A DNA stretch of 21,189 bases from Clostridium sp. UBA6640 (GTDB taxonomy: Bacteria; Bacillota; Clostridia; Clostridiales; Clostridiaceae). Under the pieces are notes generated by a model. It was not told where the DNA came from and searched no databases. It was given only the letters and a program-made list of their open reading frames with translations. Numbering within the stretch: the stretch's first letter is position 1; the number at the start of each line of letters is the position of its first letter. Shown piece after piece: positions 7,085-13,615 of this stretch. The stretch spans positions 1 through 21,189 of the forward strand of contig NZ_DKLM01000119.1 of the NCBI RefSeq assembly GCF_002455975.1, given 5' to 3'. Both the position numbers and the translations under genes were made by a program.

Positions 7085-7573
7085 CTATTTATAATCAATT
7101 AATTTTCCGCCTATTTTCTTTAAAATAGGTATTAAAATCAATAATAATATCCCAACTACAATGGTAGATATAATTACTTCATTTAAATTAATAATACTGC
7201 TATTTAATGAAGAAATTATAATTAAAATATTAAATGGCATTATAAGAGAAACTCCTGTAATTAATCCTGGAGAATACTTTTTTAATATAATAGTTAAACT
7301 CAAATGAGGAAAAACAACATTAAATATCATTGCTCCCATAAAGCCAAAGAAAAAATATTTTAATATTAAAACTTCAGGAAAAAATATAAATAAGCCTGTT
7401 GCTAAATATGCTAATATTGTAATTACCAATACAGCAAAATGAAATTCGTCATTGCTAACTTGCTTATAAAACTTTTGTGTATATCTTGACCACCGTGGTA
7501 TCCAGAGTGCTTCTTCCATATTATGCAATGTTATTGAGAAAAGAAAAAGTAAATATATACTTGGTGTATTCAT
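7085..7573 (-). CDS. HXXEE-domain membrane protein
   Basis: A 162-residue membrane protein with four to five hydrophobic segments. It matches the HXXEE family (named for the motif seen here as HNMEE, His17 to Glu21, in the first helix), followed by a second conserved region around NVVFPHLSL with another histidine. Function is unknown. The paired histidines and glutamates inside the membrane suggest metal binding or an enzyme site, which is inference. The start follows AAAGGAG at a long spacing of about 11 nt. Single gene, flanked by A+T-rich spacers without clear terminators. Confidence 0.8.
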   Translation of the reverse strand: MNTPSIYLLFLFSITLHNMEEALWIPRWSRYTQKFYKQVSNDEFHFAVLVITILAYLATGLFIFFPEVLILKYFFFGFMGAMIFNVVFPHLSLTIILKKYSPGLITGVSLIMPFNILIIISSLNSSIINLNEVIISTIVVGILLLILIPILKKIGGKLIDYK

Positions 7574-7744
7574 TATGCTTTATACTCCTTTAATCCATAT
7601 TTACATAAATTATAACATATTTTACATTTAATTCATATTAGTTATCACAATGCTTTTTATTATTTTATTACCTATTTATTTTAATCACTATGACAACATT
7701 TTTAAATATTATTTATTAAAAATTTTATATCAATATTTAATACG

Positions 7745-8449
7745 TCACCATGGCTTTTTTCCTTCAAGCCAGCCTTGCTCTTCCCAATGGTTCCTATCAG
7801 TCTCATTCCAACTACTCTTTTTCTGCATACCTTTCATAGCTGTAAATATAACTTTTGTGAACAATCTAGGCTTCAAAGTATTTGATTTTGCCACAGTTTT
7901 AGAAATTTTGTCAGCAAGAATTCTAAGTTCCTTTATAATTTGATCTTTAGTTTTACTATTTATCCCTTCCCAGCTCATAGCTCCAACGTTCTTCCTAAAT
8001 GAAAAAACTCTTTTTGCTCCCCAAAAATCAAGGGATTTTTTCATAGTTTTATTAGTGTGTGAGGTGCCAGCACCTGCTGCTGTTGATAAAACTAATCCTA
8101 TTTTGCTGAACATTAAGGATTCAGGTCTATGAGACATCCATATATAGCCAAAGTGATCTAACAAAGCTTTCATTTGACCACTAACATCGCATACATACAC
8201 TGGTGATGCCAAAATAATTAAATTTGCTTCAAGCATTGATTGTTTAATATTATTAACTTGATTATAATGAGGGCAAGTATTTTCTCCTTTTAAAAAACAA
8301 GAAAAGCAGCCATTGCAAAAATGCGGCATATCCTTTGGTAAAAAGAATTCCGTTACCTGTACATCTGTAAAATTCTTTAAAAGTTCCTGAACACAATGAT
8401 ATGTACTCCCTTTATGCATTGCTCCATAAATCACAGTTATTTTCATCAT
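7745..8449 (-). CDS. Flavodoxin-family NAD(P)H-dependent FMN reductase-like protein
   Basis: A cytoplasmic flavoprotein-like oxidoreductase of 234 residues. The N-terminus KITVIYGAMHKGSTYH (3-18) is the FMN-phosphate loop of the flavodoxin-like fold, and ASPVYVCDVSGQMKALLDH is the usual second FMN-site segment. An insertion with four cysteines, CNGCFSCFLKGENTC (45-59), is common in clostridial iron-sulfur flavoproteins and NADPH-dependent FMN reductases and could bind an iron-sulfur cluster or form redox thiols. The C-terminal tail is basic. A GGGGG ribosome binding site fits either of two adjacent ATG codons (8449 or 8446). The natural electron acceptor is unknown. Confidence 0.85.
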   Translation of the reverse strand: MMKITVIYGAMHKGSTYHCVQELLKNFTDVQVTEFFLPKDMPHFCNGCFSCFLKGENTCPHYNQVNNIKQSMLEANLIILASPVYVCDVSGQMKALLDHFGYIWMSHRPESLMFSKIGLVLSTAAGAGTSHTNKTMKKSLDFWGAKRVFSFRKNVGAMSWEGINSKTKDQIIKELRILADKISKTVAKSNTLKPRLFTKVIFTAMKGMQKKSSWNETDRNHWEEQGWLEGKKPW

Positions 8450-8664
8450 ATTATCCCCCTTATTTTATTTTCTTTCTCCATTATTTTTCTATATTCTTCA
8501 TTATAAAAATCATTCCTTTTAAGATTTAAACTACTACCTTAATAAATTAATATATATTCTAATAACTAAATATTCTTAGTTATATATAAAAACTACAATA
8601 AGGTTTATTTCCACAAATTTTGCTATAGTATCGTTGCCATTATAAGATTTATATTTAGATTATG

Positions 8665-8678
8665 TTATAATATTATAA
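8665..8678 (+). promoter_or_regulatory. PerR-box-like palindrome and -10 region upstream of the rubredoxin fusion
   Basis: A perfect 14-bp palindrome TTATAATATTATAA lies 37 nt before the start codon and contains a TATAAT (8666-8671). The known PerR box has the same two 7-bp arms but with one central base, so this is one base short. I find no good -35 box. In such A+T-rich DNA chance is a real alternative. Confidence 0.35.
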
Positions 8679-8715
8679 TAATGTAATTTAATTATAACGA
8701 AAGAAGGGGTATGTT

Positions 8716-10128
8716 ATGAAAATATATAAATGTACTATTTGTGGTTATATCTATGATGAATCAAATAATAAAAAATCATTTGCAGAATTAGATGAAAGCT
8801 GGACATGTCCGTTATGTACTGCTCCAAAGAGTATGTTTGAACAAATTAATAATGATAAAGCTGAAGAAAGCACATCTATTGAAAATGAAAAGAAAATAGA
8901 TTCATTAGATTATTTGGGGGAATATACAAGAAATAGTGATGATGTAGAAACACATATGGCTATTATACATGAGATGGCTAAAACGGGGAAATCAGTTATC
9001 TCTCCTATGAGAACACAATTACCTATTGTTTCTTGGGATGATATTTTAATCTTAGGGGCACAATTAAATCCGTTTCCTTTAAATGAACATGACTTTGTAA
9101 ACACACAAACTATTATAGGTAAAAAAGCAAAGAGACCTATGGTAATTGAAAGTCCTATTTATATTACACATATGTCTTTTGGTGCATTATCTAAAGAACT
9201 AAAAATAGCATTAGCAAAAGGTTCAGCAGAAAATAAAACTGCTATGTGTAGTGGCGAAGGTGGTATTTTACCTGAAGAAATAGATGCTTCTTATAAATAC
9301 ATATTTGAATATGTACCTAATAAATATAGCGTTACAGCAGAAAATCTAAAAAGAGCAGATGCTATAGAAATAAAAATCGGACAAGGAACTAAACCAGGAA
9401 TGGGTGGACATCTTCCTGGAGAAAAAGTGACAGAAGAAATTGCCAAAATCAGAAATAAGCCTATGGGAGAAGATATAATAAGTCCTTCTCGCTTTGAAGA
9501 GATTAATTCAAAAAAAGACTTAAAAAAATTAGTAGATGATTTAAGAGAGTTATCTGATGGAAGACCAATTGGAATAAAGATTGCGGCAGGTCATATTGAA
9601 AGAGATATGGAATTCATAGCTTATGCAAAACCAGATTTTATAACAATTGATGGACGTGGAGGAGCAACAGGAGCTAGTCCTAAATTACTTAGAGATGCAA
9701 CTTCAGTACCGACTATTTTTGCATTATATAGAGCTAAAAAATATATAGACAAGCATAACCTTGATATAGATTTAGTAATCACAGGAGGACTTAGAGTTTC
9801 CTCAGATTTTGCAAAAGCAATTGCAATGGGAGCTGATGCTGTAGCAATTGGTAGTTCTGCTATGATGGCAGCTGCTTGTCAACAATATCGTATTTGTAAT
9901 GGTGGAAAATGTCCAGTAGGATGTGCAACTCAAGATGAAAAATTAAGAAGTAGATTTAAAATAGAAAAAAGTGCTAAACGTGTAGCTAATTTCTTAGATG
10001 CAAGCTTAGAAGAATTAAAAACATTTGCTAGAATATCTGGTCATAGTGATATTCATGATTTAAGCGTAGAAGATTTATGTACAGCTAATTCAGAAATATC
10101 AAAATATACAAATATTCCTCATGTTTAA
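8716..10128 (+). CDS. Rubredoxin / FMN-binding glutamate synthase-like fusion protein
   Basis: A 470-residue fusion. Residues 1-45 are a short rubredoxin domain (Cys6, Cys9, Cys31, Cys34 in CTIC and CPLC), an iron site for one-electron transfer. Residues 100-460 are the FMN- and iron-sulfur-binding synthase domain of glutamate synthase (Glu_synthase, PF01645). It shows IGQGTKPGMGG (221-231), IDGRGGATGA (311-320), ITGGLRVSSD and the 3Fe-4S cysteines C388-x5-C394-x4-C399 in front of PVGCATQ, the same spacing as in GltB. The glutamine amidotransferase and GXGXG domains are absent, and no gltA/gltD neighbour is present, so it may reduce another substrate or use free ammonia. The start follows GAAGGGG at seven nucleotides. 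It is monocistronic and convergent with rubrerythrin. Confidence 0.9.
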   Translation: MKIYKCTICGYIYDESNNKKSFAELDESWTCPLCTAPKSMFEQINNDKAEESTSIENEKKIDSLDYLGEYTRNSDDVETHMAIIHEMAKTGKSVISPMRTQLPIVSWDDILILGAQLNPFPLNEHDFVNTQTIIGKKAKRPMVIESPIYITHMSFGALSKELKIALAKGSAENKTAMCSGEGGILPEEIDASYKYIFEYVPNKYSVTAENLKRADAIEIKIGQGTKPGMGGHLPGEKVTEEIAKIRNKPMGEDIISPSRFEEINSKKDLKKLVDDLRELSDGRPIGIKIAAGHIERDMEFIAYAKPDFITIDGRGGATGASPKLLRDATSVPTIFALYRAKKYIDKHNLDIDLVITGGLRVSSDFAKAIAMGADAVAIGSSAMMAAACQQYRICNGGKCPVGCATQDEKLRSRFKIEKSAKRVANFLDASLEELKTFARISGHSDIHDLSVEDLCTANSEISKYTNIPHV

Positions 10129-10202
10129 TACTGAATATAGGATTCCTTAATGGAGATTTAATTTATGCACGATTTTAATTTGCATAATAAAATTTTTACA
10201 AT

Positions 10203-10355
10203 GAATTAAAAATGAAGAATGAAGAATGAAGAATTATGGTTAAAACTCCACCATCAAAGCCTTTGGAGTTTCTTAAAACAAACTTGATTTTAGAAATTCA
10301 CTACAGTGAATTTCATCCTAAATTTTTCATTTTTAATTATTAATCCTTAATTTCT
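10203..10355 (+). repeat. Dispersed repeat region with tandem GAAGAAT and palindromes
   Basis: This fills most of the gap between the convergent synthase fusion and rubrerythrin. It holds three tandem GAAGAAT units (10214-10234) of the type seen inverted at 3250-3290, a hairpin with 8-bp arms (10243-10250 with 10264-10271), a 10-bp palindrome GAAATTCACT/AGTGAATTTC (10293-10314), and a TTTTTAATTATTAATCCTTAATTTC tail resembling an inverted end of the same repeat family. No gene is seen. Confidence 0.6.
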
Positions 10356-10434
10356 AAAGGATTAATCTGTTTTATACGAAATTTATTTTTCAAGGCATAT
10401 ATTGTGTTTTCACATTGTATCCTTATAAAACAAG

Positions 10435-10472
10435 CCCTATGAAAATCATTAATTACATAGATTTTCATAGGG
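10435..10472 (-). terminator. Terminator between the synthase fusion and rubrerythrin, probably bidirectional
   Basis: Perfect 13-bp inverted repeat (10435-10447 with 10460-10472, arms CCCTATGAAAATC and GATTTTCATAGGG, 12-nt loop). The minus strand continues into CTTGTTTTAT and the plus strand into TTTTAATT, so either direction may be ended. It lies 24 nt past the rubrerythrin stop. Confidence 0.8.
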
Positions 10473-10495
10473 TTTTAATTCTAATATATATTTAA

Positions 10496-11035
10496 TTAAT
10501 AATTTTTAGCTTCCATTGCAAAATAAGCTTGTGGATGAGCGCATACAGGACACATTTGTGGAGCTTCTACGCCTTCATAAATAAATCCGCAATTTGAACA
10601 TTTCCATATAGCTTTTTCTTCTTTTTTAAATACTTTTCCTTCTTCTAAATTTTTAAGAAGTGCAAGATATCTTGCCTCATGCTCTTTTTCTATTTTACCA
10701 ACTTCTTCGAAAAGAAACGCTATTTTATCAAAGCCTTCTTCTTTAGCGTCCTTTGCAAAATTAGCATACATATCTGTCCATTCATAATTTTCTCCAGCAG
10801 CAGCATCTTTTAAATTTGCAGCTGTATCTCCAATACCATCATGTAACAGCTTGTACCATATCTTAGCATGCTCTTTCTCATTTCTAGCAGTTTCTTCAAA
10901 TATCTCTGCTATTTGAACATATCCTTCTTTTTTTGCTTTTGAAGCATAATAAGTATATTTATTTCTTGCTTGTGACTCCCCTGCAAATGCTTCCATCAAA
11001 TTTTTCTCTGTCTTTGTTCCTTTTAAGTTACTCAT
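10496..11035 (-). CDS. rbr: Rubrerythrin
   Basis: A non-heme di-iron peroxidase that reduces hydrogen peroxide, protecting anaerobes from oxygen stress in the cytoplasm. Residues 1-135 form the four-helix ferritin-like domain with the di-iron ligand motifs EAFAGESQAR (Glu20), ARNEKEH (Glu53, His56) and KIEKEHEARY. Residues 140-179 form the C-terminal rubredoxin domain with Cys146, Cys149, Cys162 and Cys165. The length of 179 residues is standard. The ATG at 11035 is chosen because AGGAGG lies ten nucleotides before it, and an earlier ATG at 11056 would place that site inside the coding region. It has its own promoter and terminator, so it is monocistronic. The rubredoxin-fused flavoprotein on the other side could be an electron partner; this is inference. 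Confidence 0.95.
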   Translation of the reverse strand: MSNLKGTKTEKNLMEAFAGESQARNKYTYYASKAKKEGYVQIAEIFEETARNEKEHAKIWYKLLHDGIGDTAANLKDAAAGENYEWTDMYANFAKDAKEEGFDKIAFLFEEVGKIEKEHEARYLALLKNLEEGKVFKKEEKAIWKCSNCGFIYEGVEAPQMCPVCAHPQAYFAMEAKNY

Positions 11036-11096
11036 AAGTGTACTACCTCCTACCATCTTTTAATACATTTGTATAGTAAAATTTTCCTTTACATAG

Positions 11097-11125
11097 ATTA
11101 TAACAAATATATGTTTTGGCTACAA
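11097..11125 (-). promoter_or_regulatory. Promoter of rubrerythrin
   Basis: On the minus strand TTGTAG (11125-11120), a 17-nt spacer and a perfect TATAAT (11102-11097). It lies 62 nt before the chosen start codon. No convincing PerR box overlaps it. Confidence 0.65.
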
Positions 11126-11256
11126 TGATATACAAAGGAAATTATGAGGTTATATTTAAAGATAAAAAGATTTAAGTTTATCTTTATCAATCTAAAGGTT
11201 CTTTTAACACTTTCTTCTGAGTTTTTCTCATTAGTGGACAAAACTCTTCTCTCATT

Positions 11257-11862
11257 CTACAATTGCATATATAAATTTATTAGACTTGGAAAGTTATGGC
11301 CATCATCAATAAAAAACTGTAGATATTCATTATATTTTTCATAATTTTCCCTATAAACTTCTAATATATCTATCAAAGTCTTTCTAGCTTCCTTTAACTC
11401 ATAACAATTCAAATTTAAGATCTCTATTGTACAGATTGCTCTCATATATTCATTGCTATGTTCATCATTACTTTTTGGTATTATTTCTCCATTAGCAATA
11501 TTATAACTAAAATAAATCTCTGGATTATCTATAACTGGATTTATAAATTCTTGATCATACTTATTTTTTTTATAAATTCCACAACTATTTTTCTGATTGC
11601 ATGAAACTAAAAGGTTATTATAATTTTGAAACTCTTTTGGATAGTTATCTCTTGGCCTAATGTGCTCTATATGCCCATCATTATTATCGTATATCCTCTT
11701 TTCACAATAAGGGCAATATTCATTTTGTTCTATGATTAAAATATTTTCCTTAATCTTAGTCTTTATATCATCCTTATTGTAATCATTCCATGATTTAGGA
11801 GAGTGCTTTTTCTTATATTCTAATAAAAAATTTGGCTCTTGTTCTTTATTAATTTTTAGCAT
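11257..11862 (-). CDS. ptuB: HNH endonuclease PtuB of a Septu anti-phage system
   Basis: A 201-residue HNH nuclease of the TIGR02646/PtuB type. Zinc-finger and catalytic residues are visible: CPYC (Cys50, Cys53), HIEHIRP (64-70, with the central EH pair) and YNNLLVSC (81-88), then a further Cys94. In Septu defence PtuB is the effector that cuts nucleic acid when unleashed from the PtuA ATPase. The start at 11862 has AGGA at good spacing; an earlier start at 11889 has no such site and would lengthen the overlap with ptuA from 14 to 41 nt. The 14-nt overlap means tightly coupled translation. The C-terminal half (110-201) has no motif I recognise. A reverse transcriptase is not found nearby, so this is not a retron-linked version. 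No T-run terminator is evident after the stop. Confidence 0.85.
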   Translation of the reverse strand: MLKINKEQEPNFLLEYKKKHSPKSWNDYNKDDIKTKIKENILIIEQNEYCPYCEKRIYDNNDGHIEHIRPRDNYPKEFQNYNNLLVSCNQKNSCGIYKKNKYDQEFINPVIDNPEIYFSYNIANGEIIPKSNDEHSNEYMRAICTIEILNLNCYELKEARKTLIDILEVYRENYEKYNEYLQFFIDDGHNFPSLINLYMQL

Positions 11863-13009
11863 TTTTCTTGTTCCTAACAGATATATCAAGCCTTATTCTC
11901 ATAATGTCTTTATCCAAATCTCCTAAATACTTTCTTATATAATTAAATGTTTCTTTAAATTCTTTTGTATCATATAAATTTTTATTTAATAATTCATAGA
12001 CTTTATTTAATTTAATTGTAATATCCTCATTTCTTAAGCTATCTACTTTCATAGTTGTACTTAATATATCACTTATATTTTTTCCATAAGTTTCATTTAA
12101 TTCATTATTATCAACAAGCTTAATACCATCTTTATCTTTCTTCATAACACGCAATTGTTTTGATTCTATATTACCAATAATATGTGGTGAATGAGTTGCT
12201 ATAATAAATTGATTATTTTCACCTATACTTTCATAAACGTCAATTATCTTTCTTTGCCACTCTGGATGCAATGATATTTCTGGCTCATCAATTAAAATCA
12301 CAGAATTATTTACTTCTAAAAATTTTAAAGATAATGCTCTTAAAAATAATTGTTTTTCTCCTGAAGATAATCCAGTAATATCAAATTCTTTTCCTAAACT
12401 ATTTCTGAATATAGGCTTTGTTTCACTAGTTTCAGAAAGACCTACCAACTTAACCTCTAAATCCATAACACTAAATATGCTATTTATATCATCACAAACT
12501 TTATCTATAACTTCACCTATGGTTTTATTTCTATTTTTAAATATTTCTTTATTTATTTTAGTTGCTATAAATGATGGTATGTTTTGAGTCATATTTTGAT
12601 CAATCACATTTTGAAAATCTGGTGTGAAATTCAATGTGTTATCCACTTTGCTAACTTTTTCAAAATTAATTTCTGCTGGCATGTATACAATCTTAGGATC
12701 ATCTTTATCAAAATTAAAACAATGTCCATCAGGATCTAATATACCACATTCATTATCTCTTAACTTTACAGTTACTGTATATAACGCTGGTGTTAACTCT
12801 ACGTTATTGTTTCTCACTACTTTATATCCTCGTTCATCTATGTCAAAAGCGTCATAAATACTTTTTAATAATGTAGTTTTTCCAGAGCCATTTTCACCAA
12901 TAATAACAATAGTATTTAATATATTTTCATTTAAATCTTTAAAATCTATCTCTAAATTATTAAATAGTTCATGATCATTGTATTTTATTTTTTCTATCTT
13001 CACTCTCAT
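11849..13009 (-). CDS. ptuA: AAA/ABC-like ATPase PtuA of a Septu anti-phage system
   Basis: A 386-residue SMC/ABC-type ATPase in the overcoming-lysogenization-defect/AAA_21 style. Motifs in order: Walker A GENGSGKTT (38-46), signature LSSGEKQ, Walker B VILIDEPEISLHPEWQ and an H-loop ATHSPHIIG. Between Walker A and the signature lies an insert of roughly 180 residues, as usual in the group. With the downstream HNH gene it forms the two-gene Septu type I module. The ATG at 13009 is chosen because AAGGAG precedes it and because a TATAAT lies between it and the upstream ATG at 13057, which would fall before the transcript start. ATP status is known to control PtuAB activity. Codon use is as A+T-rich as the neighbours. 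Confidence 0.85.
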   Translation of the reverse strand: MRVKIEKIKYNDHELFNNLEIDFKDLNENILNTIVIIGENGSGKTTLLKSIYDAFDIDERGYKVVRNNNVELTPALYTVTVKLRDNECGILDPDGHCFNFDKDDPKIVYMPAEINFEKVSKVDNTLNFTPDFQNVIDQNMTQNIPSFIATKINKEIFKNRNKTIGEVIDKVCDDINSIFSVMDLEVKLVGLSETSETKPIFRNSLGKEFDITGLSSGEKQLFLRALSLKFLEVNNSVILIDEPEISLHPEWQRKIIDVYESIGENNQFIIATHSPHIIGNIESKQLRVMKKDKDGIKLVDNNELNETYGKNISDILSTTMKVDSLRNEDITIKLNKVYELLNKNLYDTKEFKETFNYIRKYLGDLDKDIMRIRLDISVRNKKNAKN

Positions 13010-13030
13010 ACAGCTCCTTTCCTTAAGACT

Positions 13031-13057
13031 ATTATACCTCAACATATTCTTTATCAA
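13031..13057 (-). promoter_or_regulatory. Promoter of the ptuAB operon
   Basis: On the minus strand TTGATA (13057-13052), a short 15-nt spacer and a perfect TATAAT (13036-13031). The predicted transcript begins close to the ribosome binding site of the start at 13009. Confidence 0.5.
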
Positions 13058-13153
13058 CCATAAGAAAAATTTAAACTTTAAATTTAACCCATCTTGCCTC
13101 CTCCCAAAATACCACTTATAATTAAACCATACTAATTTTTAGGAGGTACTCAA

Positions 13154-13468
13154 ATGAAAATCTACGACAAACTAGTAAGAGATAACATCCCTGGAATAAT
13201 AGAAAATACGGGCAAAAAATTTGATATACATTATGCTAAAGAAGAAGAGTTTCTCTCACTACTTGAAGCAAAATTACAAGAAGAAGCCTTAGAATTTTCC
13301 CAAGATAAAAATTTAGAAGAACTTGCAGATTTAATGGAAGTTATATTTGGGCTTTCCTCTGCTTTAGGATATTCTGAAGAAGATCTTTTAAAGAAAAGAG
13401 AAGAAAAAAAGCTTGAAAGAGGCGGATTTAAAGAAGGCATTGTTCTTGAGAGAGTTTATGAGGATTAA
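13154..13468 (+). CDS. MazG-like/HisE-superfamily NTP pyrophosphohydrolase
   Basis: A 104-residue all-alpha NTP pyrophosphohydrolase-like protein of the house-cleaning (COG4997-like) group, which hydrolyses nucleoside triphosphates to monophosphates and pyrophosphate. The N-terminal YDKLVRDNIPGII (4-16) is the group hallmark. The Mg-binding pattern is seen as EEALEF (43-48) and EELADLMEV (55-63). It is a stand-alone gene with a strong AGGAGG site seven nucleotides before the ATG and a terminator behind it. It is not the histidine-pathway HisE, since no his gene is nearby. It is divergent from ptuA, with 144 nt between the start codons. The true substrate is unknown. Confidence 0.85.
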   Translation: MKIYDKLVRDNIPGIIENTGKKFDIHYAKEEEFLSLLEAKLQEEALEFSQDKNLEELADLMEVIFGLSSALGYSEEDLLKKREEKKLERGGFKEGIVLERVYED

Positions 13469-13479
13469 TAATAAACAAC

Positions 13480-13530
13480 AAAGCACATGATATCTTTTCC
13501 TAAATTGTAGGAATTAGATACATGTGCTTT
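13480..13530 (+). terminator. Terminator after the NTP pyrophosphohydrolase gene
   Basis: Perfect 10-bp inverted repeat (13480-13489 with 13521-13530, arms AAAGCACATG and CATGTGCTTT), with a shorter CCT/AGG hairpin inside the 31-nt loop. The T run on the plus strand is short (TTTTAT). On the minus strand it could also serve the facing helicase gene. Confidence 0.6.
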
Positions 13531-13615
13531 TATAGTATAATTATATTTCTGAATAATATTTTTATCTAAATTGAATATTTTTACTTATATTAAAACTACA
13601 TTCTATACTTTAGCC

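Noticed and set aside
7650..7943. A 97-residue plus-strand reading frame
   Set aside because: It begins in an A+T-rich spacer and overlaps the flavodoxin-like gene in antisense; no family features and no ribosome binding site.
10203..10314. Tandem GAAGAAT units and palindromes as a CRISPR array
   Set aside because: The units are 7 bases long and contiguous, with no spacers, and no cas gene is present.
11257..13057. Retron defence system containing the ATPase-HNH pair
   Set aside because: Retron versions need a reverse transcriptase and an msr/msd RNA. None is encoded on either strand near the pair.
13154..13468. Histidine-pathway HisE
   Set aside because: The YDKLVRDNIP start is that of the stand-alone house-cleaning group, and there is no his gene nearby.
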